This document shows, piece after piece, positions 40,884 to 49,462 of a stretch of 64,000 nucleotides of DNA; positions within the stretch are counted from its first letter, which is position 1, and each line of letters starts with the position of its first letter. The stretch is from contig NZ_CP026029.1 in assembly GCF_023520895.1 (NCBI RefSeq), forward strand, positions 5,518,001-5,582,000, written 5' to 3'. This stretch comes from Paenibacillus sp. PK3_47 (GTDB lineage: Bacteria > Bacillota > Bacilli > Paenibacillales > Paenibacillaceae). Both the position numbers and the translations under genes were made by a program. The notes below the pieces were generated by a model. It ran no database searches and was not told the DNA's origin. It saw nothing but the letters and a program-made list of their open reading frames with translations.

Positions 40884-42539
40884 GTGTACGGGAAACGTCG
40901 TTCAAAGGAAAGTTCCGGGACAGGCGGTTCCGGTCAAACCCGCAGCAGCAGTGCCCGGAGTTTGTCCGGCCTGATTGAAGAAAGTATAGAGAATATCCAG
41001 TCAGAGCTGGGGAACAGTCCCGATCTGAAGGTCCGCAAGTTTCAGATCGGCGGAGCCAGTCCGGTCAGGGCTGCCGCAGTCCATCTGAGCGGATTATCAG
41101 ATACGACTGCCGTAAACGAATTTGTGGTCGGGTCCTTGCTCGAGAATACAGACGGCATCACCGGCGATGCGGCAGACAGCGATACAGATCTGAAAGAGCT
41201 TATTCTGAGCCGTGCATTGGTTATCGGCGAGGCAGATGTGAAGGAGGAATGGAATGACATTATGCTGTCGGTATTATCCGGCGATACGGCAATCCTTATT
41301 GACGGCTATACAGCTGCCATTATGTGTGAGACCCGCGGCGGCGAATGGCGTTCTGTAGAGGAGCCGTCTTCACAGGTGGTGGTGCGGGGACCCAAGGACG
41401 GGTTTGTGGAATCTATCGGAACCAATGTGTCATTAATCCGCCGGCGGATCAGGTCACCGAAGCTGCGTCTGGAATATATGAAGATAGGGACGGAGACCCA
41501 GACCCATATCGGACTCATGTACATGAAAGAAATTACGAGTGAGGATCTGGTCCGTGAGGTCCGCCAGCGGCTGGAGCAGATTGTAATTGACGAGATACTG
41601 GAGTCCGGATTTATTGAGGAGCTCATCCAGGATAAGACGATCACACCTTTTCCTACAATTTATAATACGGAACGCCCGGATGTGGCTGTTGCCAATCTGC
41701 TGGAAGGCAGAGTGATCATCATTGTGGACGGGACGCCTTTTGTACTGGTGCTGCCGGCGGTATTCACCCAATATTTTCAGTCTGCTGAAGATTATTCGCA
41801 GCGCTATGACATCGCCATTCTAATGCGGCTCATCCGTTATGTGAGCTTTATTGTTCTGATTCTCGGACCCTCTGTGTATATCGCCCTGACTACCTATCAT
41901 TATGAGATGATTCCGACCACACTGCTGATCAATTTACTGTCCCAGCGGGAAAATGTGCCTTTTCCGGCCTTTGTGGAAGCCTTGGTAATGGAAGGGGCCT
42001 TTGAAATTCTGCGTGAAGCCGGTGTCCGGATGCCCCGGGCGATTGGGCAAACCGTGTCTGTGGTAGGTGCACTGATTTTGGGCTCGGCAGTGGTGGAAGC
42101 GGGAATCATAACGCCGATCATGGTCATTGTAGTGGCGCTTACCGGTATAGCCAGCTTTGCAATCCCAGCATACAACATGTCTATTGCCGGCCGGATCATC
42201 CGTTTCGGTTTTCTGCTTCTGGCCGGCGTGTCCGGATTTTATGGCATCACCCTGGGGCTGATTGTGCTGGTCGCACACATGAACAGCCTGCGCTCCTTTG
42301 GCATTCCATACCTGTCACCGTTTGTACCGCTGTCAGTAAAAGGGCTAAAGGATACCCTCATTCGATTGCCGCTCTGGTCCATGAGACCGAGTAAATCCCC
42401 TCAGCAAATGCGAGCTGAGATGCCTAAATATATGAAAGTAACAACAGGACAGGACTTCCGGCTGTCCCCGGCCATTGTCAAAAACAGCAAACCACAAGAG
42501 CTCCATACGGAAGGGGAAGAGCAACAAGATGATAAATAA
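40884..42539 (+). CDS. Spore germination receptor subunit A (GerKA/GerAA type)
   Basis: The 551-residue protein is the A subunit of a germinant receptor in the inner spore membrane. It has a hydrophilic N-terminal half with the family signature RVVRGPKDGFVESIGTNVSL-like stretch, and RRRIRSPKLRLEYMKIGTET, then about five membrane segments from residue 310 on. Relatives act with B and C subunits to sense amino acids or sugars; the ligand here is not predictable. The start is GTG after GAGGGGGA. Its stop overlaps the start of the C-subunit gene. The order A-C-B matches gerK rather than gerA of B. subtilis. Confidence 0.92.
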   Translation: MYGKRRSKESSGTGGSGQTRSSSARSLSGLIEESIENIQSELGNSPDLKVRKFQIGGASPVRAAAVHLSGLSDTTAVNEFVVGSLLENTDGITGDAADSDTDLKELILSRALVIGEADVKEEWNDIMLSVLSGDTAILIDGYTAAIMCETRGGEWRSVEEPSSQVVVRGPKDGFVESIGTNVSLIRRRIRSPKLRLEYMKIGTETQTHIGLMYMKEITSEDLVREVRQRLEQIVIDEILESGFIEELIQDKTITPFPTIYNTERPDVAVANLLEGRVIIIVDGTPFVLVLPAVFTQYFQSAEDYSQRYDIAILMRLIRYVSFIVLILGPSVYIALTTYHYEMIPTTLLINLLSQRENVPFPAFVEALVMEGAFEILREAGVRMPRAIGQTVSVVGALILGSAVVEAGIITPIMVIVVALTGIASFAIPAYNMSIAGRIIRFGFLLLAGVSGFYGITLGLIVLVAHMNSLRSFGIPYLSPFVPLSVKGLKDTLIRLPLWSMRPSKSPQQMRAEMPKYMKVTTGQDFRLSPAIVKNSKPQELHTEGEEQQDDK

Positions 42540-43740
42540 GGTTGTCTCTCTGACACTCCTTGCCTGCCTGCAGCTTCTTCTTCCGCTGGTTCTTACCGGC
42601 TGCTGGGACAGTGTCGAGCTGAACAGACGGGCTATAGTCTCCGGAGTCGCAATCGACAGGGGGCCCACGGAGGAGGAGAAATTCATATTATCCTTTCAGG
42701 TTATTGTCTCGGAAGAGATCTCCGGAGAAACGACGAGAGGCACCGCCCCGGTCGCCGTTTATACAGGCAAAGGACGTACCATGTTCGAGGCGCTGGCCAA
42801 TACGTCGCGGCAGACTGCCCGTTTTTTATCGCTGGGCCATATCCGTGTGCTGGTGATCTCCGAAAAATTCGCCCGTGAAGGCATTAAGGATATTATGGAT
42901 GTGCTTGAACGGGAAAGTGATACACGGCTGACCAGCCTGATTTTTATCTCCAAAGGCCAGGAGGCCAAAGACCTGATGACAACCATGACCGTATTCAGCA
43001 AAATTCCTGCCAACGATCTGGTGGAAAAGCTGGATACGACCTCCAAGCAGTTCGGCTACAACTACCGGATGGAGGTGGATGATGTGATCAGAGGCATTCA
43101 GATCAGGGGAGGGGGACCTTTAATTAACGGCGTGCATACTTCGGGGGACAGGGAAAAAGCAGCCTCTAATGATAATTTGAAGACCATAACCCCAGGGGCA
43201 GTTTTACGTGTTTCGGGTCTGGCTGTCTTTAAAGATGACAAGCTGAAAGGGTGGCTTCAGGGAAATGAGGCGCTTGGCGCCGCCCTGATTCATAACCAAA
43301 TAAAAGAATACCCTTCACTGATCAAGGATCAGAGGGGAGGGTACATCGCTTTTAATGTGTATCATTCACAGCTGGAGCTGGGGGTAAATGCGTCCGATCC
43401 TGAGCATCCGGTCATCAACATTGAGATTTACCAGCAGGCGGCTTTAAAAGAGGCTTCCAGCCCGCTGGACCTTACTTCCCCGAAGGTTCTGGAGGGGCTA
43501 TCGTCCGGCCTGCAGGCGGAAACCAAAAGACAGATTGAGGCGGCAGTTGCTGCGGCCAGGAGATACGGCAGTGACGTTCTGGGGTTTGGTGAAGAAATGG
43601 AAAGGGAGAATCCGCAGGGTTGGAAGAAGGTGAAGGACCGCTGGGAAGGGATTTTTGCTTCCTGTGAGGTCAACATTGATGCAGATGCTGTAATCAGGCA
43701 TACCGATATGCGGAACAATTCGTTCCAGGTGAATCAATAA
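42529..43740 (+). CDS. Spore germination receptor lipoprotein subunit C
   Basis: The 403-residue lipoprotein belongs to the Ger(x)C family. It has a signal peptide (1-24), lipobox LTGC with Cys25, then CWDSVELNRRAIVSGVAIDRG, the usual start of the mature protein. Two beta-rich domains follow and a helical C-terminus. It is anchored on the outer face of the inner spore membrane and is needed for receptor assembly. Its ATG lies 11 bases before the end of the A-subunit gene, with AAGGGGAAGA upstream. Confidence 0.92.
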   Translation: MINKVVSLTLLACLQLLLPLVLTGCWDSVELNRRAIVSGVAIDRGPTEEEKFILSFQVIVSEEISGETTRGTAPVAVYTGKGRTMFEALANTSRQTARFLSLGHIRVLVISEKFAREGIKDIMDVLERESDTRLTSLIFISKGQEAKDLMTTMTVFSKIPANDLVEKLDTTSKQFGYNYRMEVDDVIRGIQIRGGGPLINGVHTSGDREKAASNDNLKTITPGAVLRVSGLAVFKDDKLKGWLQGNEALGAALIHNQIKEYPSLIKDQRGGYIAFNVYHSQLELGVNASDPEHPVINIEIYQQAALKEASSPLDLTSPKVLEGLSSGLQAETKRQIEAAVAAARRYGSDVLGFGEEMERENPQGWKKVKDRWEGIFASCEVNIDADAVIRHTDMRNNSFQVNQ

Positions 43741-43757
43741 CGTAAAGAAGGTGACGT

Positions 43758-44858
43758 ATGGGGACTGTCAAAATCGGCCTGACCCAATTTTTCAGCATTA
43801 CACTGCTGTTTGAACTGGGAACGGCACTGGTCGTCAATCTGGGGATGGGGGCAGGCAGAGACGCATGGATTTCGATTCTGGTCGGGGCAGTGGCGGGATT
43901 GGTCATGTTTGCGGGTTACACTTATCTGTACTGGAAATACCCGGATGAGCCTTTTACTTCTTATGCGCGGAAGCTGCTGGGCCGGCCGCTCGGGGCGGCA
44001 GTTGCGGTGCTGTATATCATTCTGTTTATGAATCTGGCGGGCAGGGATCTGCGCGACGGCAGCACCATGCTGGCGATGGCGACTATGCATAACACACCGC
44101 TTTTTATTTTGAGCACACTTATGATTATGTCAGGGGCTTACGTTCTTCATAAGGGGCTGGAGGTGCTGACCAGAACCTCGCTCGTCTTTTCCGCCATCGT
44201 ACTCCTGATCGGTGTATTCAGCATCATTTTGCTTACACTGTCAGGTTCAATTAACCTCAACTATCTGCTTCCCATGCTCGAAAATGGCATAAAGCCGGTT
44301 CTGGTATCCGTAATCCATCAGAATTATATGTTTCCGTTCGGGGAAATGATCTGCTTCACAATGCTGATGCCCCACTTGTCCAATGTCAAAAAAGGACCCT
44401 GGGCCATTGCCGCTGCCATGCTGTTCGCTGCACTGCTGCTGAGCCTGACGATGGCGATGAATATTTCTGTGCTTGGGGCAGATATTGTGAAGCGTTCCCC
44501 GCTGCCGCTGATGCCGGCCATCAGCAAAATATCCATTTCGGATTTTATCCAGCGGGTCGATATTTTTGTGGTTATGGTGCTGATTATCGGCGTGTTTTTC
44601 AAAATGGCGGTGTTTTTCGCTGCCGCACTCATCGGCATTTCCGAGCTGTTCAAAATTCCTTACCGCAGGATGCTTTACCCGTGTGCCCTGATCATCCTGT
44701 TTACCTCCATGCTGGACGCCCGGAGCTTTATCGAGCATCTGGATGAAGGCGGACGGCTTCTGTATGTGGTTTACCCGTTTTTTATGGTGGGCATTCCCGT
44801 CATCCTGATCCTCATTGCCGCCGTGAAAAGCTATTTCTCCGCACCGCGCTCCGGCTGA
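43758..44858 (+). CDS. Spore germination receptor permease subunit B
   Basis: The 366-residue integral membrane protein has ten hydrophobic segments of the APC-like GerAB family. The start is ISITLLFELGTALVV-like, and the DLRDGSTMLAMATMHNTP and MFPFGEMICFTMLMPHL regions are typical. The B subunit is thought to bind the germinant or conduct ions. It follows the C-subunit gene by 17 bases with AAGAAGGTGAC before the ATG. Its last 28 bases overlap the end of the convergent small membrane protein gene. Confidence 0.9.
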   Translation: MGTVKIGLTQFFSITLLFELGTALVVNLGMGAGRDAWISILVGAVAGLVMFAGYTYLYWKYPDEPFTSYARKLLGRPLGAAVAVLYIILFMNLAGRDLRDGSTMLAMATMHNTPLFILSTLMIMSGAYVLHKGLEVLTRTSLVFSAIVLLIGVFSIILLTLSGSINLNYLLPMLENGIKPVLVSVIHQNYMFPFGEMICFTMLMPHLSNVKKGPWAIAAAMLFAALLLSLTMAMNISVLGADIVKRSPLPLMPAISKISISDFIQRVDIFVVMVLIIGVFFKMAVFFAAALIGISELFKIPYRRMLYPCALIILFTSMLDARSFIEHLDEGGRLLYVVYPFFMVGIPVILILIAAVKSYFSAPRSG

Positions 44859-45088
44859 GTGCCTTTGAACCAGTATATTGCGTCGGAGATGAAGAGGCTG
44901 AGCAGCATGACCGCGGCAGCAAGCTTCTCAGAGGCGGTATACAGGAGGTAATGGAAAATGTAGCTGATGTTGTGCATCCCGTAACCGAACATCCAGTCGC
45001 CCAGATACAGATAACCCAGGGAAAGCGCGGACAACAGCAGAATAACGGTATATTTGCGCAGCAGCTGTCTGCGCACTTTTTTTCTCAT
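44831..45088 (-). CDS. Small two-segment membrane protein
   Basis: I do not recognise this 85-residue protein. After a basic start (MRKKVRRQLLRKY) there are two hydrophobic stretches, about 13-33 and 50-75, leaving both ends probably inside. GAGAGGAGC precedes the ATG at 45088, a strong site, so the gene is likely real although the frame is open 20 codons further. It converges on the germination operon and overlaps its end by 28 bases. Confidence 0.65.
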   Translation of the reverse strand: MRKKVRRQLLRKYTVILLLSALSLGYLYLGDWMFGYGMHNISYIFHYLLYTASEKLAAAVMLLSLFISDAIYWFKGTQPERGAEK

Positions 45089-45190
45089 GCAGCTTGCTCC
45101 TCTCAAAAAAAGAATACGGCTAGTATGAGGCAAAAGGTGTTCCGGCATACAAGGGGCTGCGGCGTGATGCAGTTTTTGGGCCGGGCCTTC

Positions 45191-45234
45191 TTATCAACCA
45201 ACCTGTTTTATGTTACATTAGTATGAAACTAATG
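45191..45234 (+). promoter_or_regulatory. Candidate promoter and operator of yitJ
   Basis: TTATCA (45191-45196) and TACATT (45214-45219) are 17 bases apart. The perfect 7-bp-arm inverted repeat CATTAGT-ATGAA-ACTAATG (45216-45234) covers the -10. No S-box leader is present, although this gene has one in B. subtilis. Confidence 0.45.
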
Positions 45235-45256
45235 ACAGTATAGGGGAGGTTCTGCG

Positions 45257-47131
45257 GTGAAGCCGGATTTGCGCTCTGCGTGGAGTAATCAAGTTTTGGT
45301 CGGGGACGGAGCAATGGGGACGTTTTTATATCAAAAGGGGTTCCCTGTCGGCATCTCTTATGAAGAATTGAATCTGACCTCTCCCGAGGTTATAGAAGAT
45401 GTGCACCGCAGCTATATTGAAGCGGGAGCGGTATTGCTGGAGAGCAATACGTATTCGGCCAATTATGACAAGCTGTCCAAGTTCGGCCTGGAGGACAAGG
45501 TGGAAGAGATCAACCGTGCAGGCGTACGCATCGCGCGTAAGGCGGCTGGAGAATCCGGATACGTGGTAGGTGCCGTAGGCTCAATCCGGGCCGGCAAACG
45601 GGCGAACCTGTCGGGCTCGGAGCTGAAACGCTTTTACGCCCAGCAGTTTGCTGCGCTGCTGGAAGAACAGCCGGACGGGATCATGCTGGAGACCTTCTAT
45701 GATGTTGAGGAGCTGCACTTGGCCTTGAGGTCGGTCCGCAAGCTGAGCACGCTGCCGGTAATCTGCCAGCTGGCCGTAGATGAAACTGCGCGTACCCTCG
45801 ACGGATTCACACTGACCGAAGCGTTTCATATTCTGGAGCAGGACGGGGCCGATGTGATCGGCTTCAATTGCCGTACAGGTCCTACGGGCATCAAACGGGC
45901 GCTCCGGACACTTCAGGGAAGTCTTACCCTTCCCGTATCGGTCTATCCCAATGCGGGGATTGCCGATTATGTGGACGGGCAGTACCGCTACGGCGCGACT
46001 CCTGATTATTTCGGGCAGATGGCCCCTGTATTTGCGGATATGGGCAGCCGGATTATCGGCGGATGCTGCGGCACTACCCCGCAGCATATTGCAGAAATCT
46101 CTGCGGCACTGCGCGGATATGTTCCGCAGCCGCTGCCTGAACCTTCGGTGAAGCCGAGCGCAGAGCGCATATCCGTGCATGAGCATCTGGGGGAGGATGC
46201 GGACGGAAGCAGCGCAGAACCGAATCTGGTAGATCTGGTGAAGGAGCGTCATACTGTAATTGTTGAACTGGACCCTCCGCGGGACCTGGATATTACCAAG
46301 TTCATGAAGGGCGCAGAAGCACTGCGCAGAGCCGGCGCAGATGCGCTGACGCTGGCTGATAATTCTCTGGCGGTAACTAGGATGAGCAATATGGCGCTTG
46401 GATCGCTGGTGCAGTCCCGGACGGGACTCCGGCCGCTTGTGCATGTAGCCTGCCGGGACCGCAACCTGATCGGTACCCAGTCCCACCTGATGGGCTTCGA
46501 TGCCCTCGGCATTGACCATGTACTGGCAGTAACCGGTGACCCGGCCCGATTCGGCGATCTGCCGGGCTCGAGTTCCATTTACGATCTGACCTCCTTCGAA
46601 ATTATCCGCATGATCAAGCAGCTTAACGACGGCATTGCCTTCTCCGGCAAACCGCTTAAAGCGAAGGCCAAATTTGTAATCGGCGCCGCATTTAATCCGA
46701 ATGTGAAGCATTTGGACAAGGCGGTACAGCGGCTCGAGAAAAAAATTGCATCAGGCGCTGACTATATTATGACCCAGCCGGTCTATGATCCTGAACTGAT
46801 TGTGCGGATTGCCAAAGCGACCGAGCATCTCGATATTCCGATTTTTATTGGCATTATGCCGCTTGCCAGTGGGCGCAATGCGGAATATCTTCACAACGAG
46901 GTTCCCGGGATTCAGCTGTCTGATGAAGTGCGGAGCAGAATGCAGGGCCTGGAGGGTGAAGCCGGCCGGGCTGCAGGTGTAGCCATAGCCAAAGAACTGC
47001 TGGATACTGCCACAGCGCATTTTAACGGCATCTATTTAATGACACCGTTCATGTTCTATGAGATGAATGTGGAGCTGCTGGAGTATATTTGGGAGAAGCA
47101 GGGGCGCAAATTGTCCCCCTTGTTTCGCTAG
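45257..47131 (+). CDS. yitJ: Bifunctional homocysteine S-methyltransferase / methylenetetrahydrofolate reductase
   Basis: The 624-residue protein joins two enzymes of methionine synthesis. The N-terminal half (about 1-300) is a homocysteine S-methyltransferase with the zinc site in GFNCRTGP and GGCCGTTPQHI. The C-terminal half (about 330-620) is a MetF-type reductase with VIVELDPPRDLD, LADNSLA, VTGDPARFGD and the FAD-binding KFVIGAAFNPN. It should methylate homocysteine and make methyl-folate. The start is GTG after GGGGAGG. It stands alone; the convergent neighbour and the downstream yicC have separate promoters. Confidence 0.95.
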   Translation: MKPDLRSAWSNQVLVGDGAMGTFLYQKGFPVGISYEELNLTSPEVIEDVHRSYIEAGAVLLESNTYSANYDKLSKFGLEDKVEEINRAGVRIARKAAGESGYVVGAVGSIRAGKRANLSGSELKRFYAQQFAALLEEQPDGIMLETFYDVEELHLALRSVRKLSTLPVICQLAVDETARTLDGFTLTEAFHILEQDGADVIGFNCRTGPTGIKRALRTLQGSLTLPVSVYPNAGIADYVDGQYRYGATPDYFGQMAPVFADMGSRIIGGCCGTTPQHIAEISAALRGYVPQPLPEPSVKPSAERISVHEHLGEDADGSSAEPNLVDLVKERHTVIVELDPPRDLDITKFMKGAEALRRAGADALTLADNSLAVTRMSNMALGSLVQSRTGLRPLVHVACRDRNLIGTQSHLMGFDALGIDHVLAVTGDPARFGDLPGSSSIYDLTSFEIIRMIKQLNDGIAFSGKPLKAKAKFVIGAAFNPNVKHLDKAVQRLEKKIASGADYIMTQPVYDPELIVRIAKATEHLDIPIFIGIMPLASGRNAEYLHNEVPGIQLSDEVRSRMQGLEGEAGRAAGVAIAKELLDTATAHFNGIYLMTPFMFYEMNVELLEYIWEKQGRKLSPLFR

Positions 47132-47148
47132 TAATAATCAATTACAAT
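47120..47148 (+). promoter_or_regulatory. Promoter of the yicC-remA operon
   Basis: TTGTTT (47120-47125) and TACAAT (47143-47148) are 17 bases apart, beginning inside the last codons of yitJ. The expected start point lies at about 47155, which excludes yicC starts upstream of it. Confidence 0.6.
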
Positions 47149-47169
47149 AGTGTAATGGATGTGATTCCG

Positions 47170-48066
47170 TTGTCATTTAGCATGACCGGATACGGTCAAT
47201 CATCCCTGCAATTCGGCGGTTACAAGATTACATTCGAAGTCAAATCGGTGAATAACCGTTACTGCGAAGTAGTGCTGCGGATGCCCCGGAATTGGACGGG
47301 TTATGAGGATATGCTGCGAAGAAAGGTTCAAAGCCATATCAAACGGGGCCGGGTGGATGTCATCATTAATAGAGAGGTCACGGAAGAGGCAGCCTCTGTA
47401 CAGGTTCTCAACCGTCCGGCAGTGAATTCCTACCTGAAGGCGGCGGAAATTCTCAAGCGTGAGTTTGGAGTTTCAGGGGAGCTGACTATACGTGAAATTC
47501 TCTCTATGCCCGGTGTAATGGAGCTCAAGGATGAAGCTGCGGCCGAGGCCGTGCATGCTCTGGAGGATTATTCAGAGGTGCTTGAATCAGGGCTGGAGCT
47601 GAGCCTGCAGTCACTGCTGGAGATGCGTGCGCGGGAAGGGCGTCATCTCGCGGCTGACCTGACGATGAGGCTTGGCCGCCTTGAGGAGCTTCACGCTGAA
47701 ATGGCTGCACTTGCGCCGACAGTCGTAAATGAATACCGTGACAAGCTGCGCCAGCGGCTGAGCGTGCTGAATGACGGGACGTTCCCTTTTGAAGAGCATA
47801 AATTCGGAATGGAAATTGCTATCTTTGCCGACCGCTGCAACATTGATGAAGAGCTTACCCGGCTGTACAGTCATTTTGAACAATGCAGGGCGCTGCTGCT
47901 CAGTAACGAGCCGGCAGGCCGCAAACTGGATTTTCTCATTCAGGAGATGAACAGGGAGACGAATACAATCGGGTCGAAATGCAATCATCTGACTCTGGCG
48001 AACCTTACGCTTGAAATGAAGGCGGAGCTGGAGAAGATACGTGAACAAGCAGCGAATATTGAGTGA
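47170..48066 (+). CDS. YicC/YloC family endoribonuclease
   Basis: The 298-residue cytoplasmic protein has the YicC N-terminal domain (SMTGYGQSSLQFGGYKITFEVKS start, NNRYCEVVLRMP) and the DUF1732 C-terminus (NTIGSKCNHLTLANLTLEMKAELEKIREQ, split over the end). Members cut RNA, and E. coli YicC is tied to small RNA decay. I take TTG at 47170 (MSFSMTGYG) because it matches relatives and follows the promoter. ATG at 47155 and GTG at 47161 are other choices without a better site. It heads the operon with remA and gmk as yloC does in B. subtilis. Confidence 0.9.
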   Translation: MSFSMTGYGQSSLQFGGYKITFEVKSVNNRYCEVVLRMPRNWTGYEDMLRRKVQSHIKRGRVDVIINREVTEEAASVQVLNRPAVNSYLKAAEILKREFGVSGELTIREILSMPGVMELKDEAAAEAVHALEDYSEVLESGLELSLQSLLEMRAREGRHLAADLTMRLGRLEELHAEMAALAPTVVNEYRDKLRQRLSVLNDGTFPFEEHKFGMEIAIFADRCNIDEELTRLYSHFEQCRALLLSNEPAGRKLDFLIQEMNRETNTIGSKCNHLTLANLTLEMKAELEKIREQAANIE

Positions 48067-48120
48067 TCACCGGTATCTGAATCAAGCAAAGATGTAACTT
48101 ATGGGGGGAACAACCGGAAC

Positions 48121-48381
48121 ATGGCAATCAAATTAATCAACATCGGCTTTGGAAATATCGTATCGGCCAACCGCATTATTTCCATTGTCAGCCCGGAATC
48201 TGCACCGATCAAACGGATTATCCAGGAGGCCAGGGACCGGCATATGCTGATCGACGCGACTTATGGACGCCGGACACGGGCCGTCATTATTACAGACAGC
48301 GATCATGTCATTCTCTCGGCGGTTCAGCCGGAGACAGTGGCACACCGCTTATCAAGCAAAGATGACGATAACGATGAATAA
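48121..48381 (+). CDS. remA: RemA-like DNA-binding regulator (DUF370)
   Basis: The 86-residue protein matches RemA/YlzA, a small regulator of matrix genes and osmoprotection in B. subtilis that forms ring-like oligomers on DNA. Conserved parts are IKLINIGFGNIVSANRIISI, SAPIKRIIQEARDR and DATYGRRTRAVIITDSDHV. GGGGGG lies upstream of the ATG. It sits between yicC and gmk as in Bacilli generally. Confidence 0.93.
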   Translation: MAIKLINIGFGNIVSANRIISIVSPESAPIKRIIQEARDRHMLIDATYGRRTRAVIITDSDHVILSAVQPETVAHRLSSKDDDNDE

Positions 48382-48399
48382 CAACAAATGGAGTGTATT

Positions 48400-48969
48400 A
48401 TGTCAAAAGGATTGCTGATTATTTTATCCGGCCCTTCCGGCGTAGGCAAAGGTACCGTATGTACCGCGCTGAGACCGAGGATGCCTGAGCTGGTCTATTC
48501 CGTTTCCGCCACTACCCGCAATCCGCGGGAGGGCGAAGAGAACGGTGTCAACTATTTCTTCAAGAGCAGAGAAGAGTTTGCGGACATGATTGAACGTGAC
48601 CAGCTGCTTGAATACGCAGAATACGTGGGCAATTATTACGGTACTCCGCGGGACTTTGTGGAGCGTACGCTCGAGAGCGGCAGAGATATTATCCTCGAAA
48701 TTGAGGTTCAAGGAGCCCTTAAGGTGAAGGAGAAGTTCCCTGAAGGCATCTTTGTATTCCTGCTGCCTCCATCGATGGACGAACTGAAGGACCGGATCCG
48801 CGGCCGCGGAACGGAACATCCGGATGTGATCAGCCACCGCATGTCCGTTGCAGAGGATGAGATCGGCCTGATCCGGCATTACGATTATGCCGTTGTCAAT
48901 GACGAGATTGATCTGGCCTGTAAACGAATAGAAAGCATTATTATCGCCGAACATTGTAAGGTGAGATGA
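48400..48969 (+). CDS. gmk: Guanylate kinase
   Basis: The 189-residue enzyme phosphorylates GMP to GDP. The P-loop is GPSGVGKGT and the GMP-binding part is SATTRNPREGEENGVNYFF, with the lid region LKDRIRGRGTE. TGGAG precedes the ATG at 48400; an ATG 12 bases upstream lacks a site. It starts 18 bases after remA and precedes rpoZ. Confidence 0.96.
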   Translation: MSKGLLIILSGPSGVGKGTVCTALRPRMPELVYSVSATTRNPREGEENGVNYFFKSREEFADMIERDQLLEYAEYVGNYYGTPRDFVERTLESGRDIILEIEVQGALKVKEKFPEGIFVFLLPPSMDELKDRIRGRGTEHPDVISHRMSVAEDEIGLIRHYDYAVVNDEIDLACKRIESIIIAEHCKVR

Positions 48970-49028
48970 CATGCACTGCAAGCAACAGATAGATGAAATC
49001 ACAGTAAACAGATGAAGAGGTGTCTTAC

Positions 49029-49229
49029 GTGCTATATCCATCCATTGATGAAATGATGAACAAGGTCGACAGCAAGTATTCCCTGGTTGTCGCTGCAGCC
49101 CGCCGGGCAAGATTGCTCCGTGAAGGCGGCAAAACCGATGTCAAAGTGCCTAAATCCCACAAATTTGTAGGAGTTGCACTGGAAGAGATTTATGAAGACC
49201 GTATTGTTGTAACCCGCGGCGAAGAATAG
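49029..49229 (+). CDS. rpoZ: RNA polymerase omega subunit
   Basis: The 66-residue subunit helps assemble RNA polymerase. It reads MLYPSIDEMMNKVDSKYSLV, then AARRAR, the family hallmark. GTG at 49029 is chosen because GAGGTG lies seven bases ahead and the start matches B. subtilis. A GTG nine bases earlier overlaps that site. A hairpin with T residues follows at 49365. Confidence 0.94.
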   Translation: MLYPSIDEMMNKVDSKYSLVVAAARRARLLREGGKTDVKVPKSHKFVGVALEEIYEDRIVVTRGEE

Positions 49230-49364
49230 TCTGCATTGCCCTGCTATACCTATTGTGGAAACGGACACTGCCTGCAGTCAGGGCGGCGTTACCGTTTCTT
49301 CTTAGGTTAGGAGGCCTGCACAATTTACAACTCTCAACTGACGGCCCGTTCGGGGCTGTTCCTG

Positions 49365-49389
49365 ACAACCGGAAGGTTGTTATTTTTTT
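49365..49389 (+). terminator. Terminator or attenuator between rpoZ and coaBC
   Basis: ACAACC-GGAA-GGTTGT is followed by TATTTTTTT, in a 233-base spacer. The downstream genes lack a clear promoter, so readthrough or attenuation is possible. Confidence 0.55.
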
Positions 49390-49462
49390 AAGCGGATTTT
49401 CGGATTTTGACGGAAATGAATCATACCAAGTTATCAGTTTAGGCAAGGGACAGGGGGAAATC

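Noticed and set aside
45235..45256. S-box (SAM) riboswitch before yitJ
   Set aside because: The leader is far too short and none of the S-box conserved segments are present.
45581..46711. 376-codon ORF antisense to yitJ
   Set aside because: It lies wholly inside a well-supported gene and has no ribosome binding site or family match.
49253..49462. 70-codon N-terminal extension of coaBC
   Set aside because: It crosses a hairpin-plus-T-run and the extra sequence does not resemble CoaBC; the ATG at 49463 has a good ribosome binding site.
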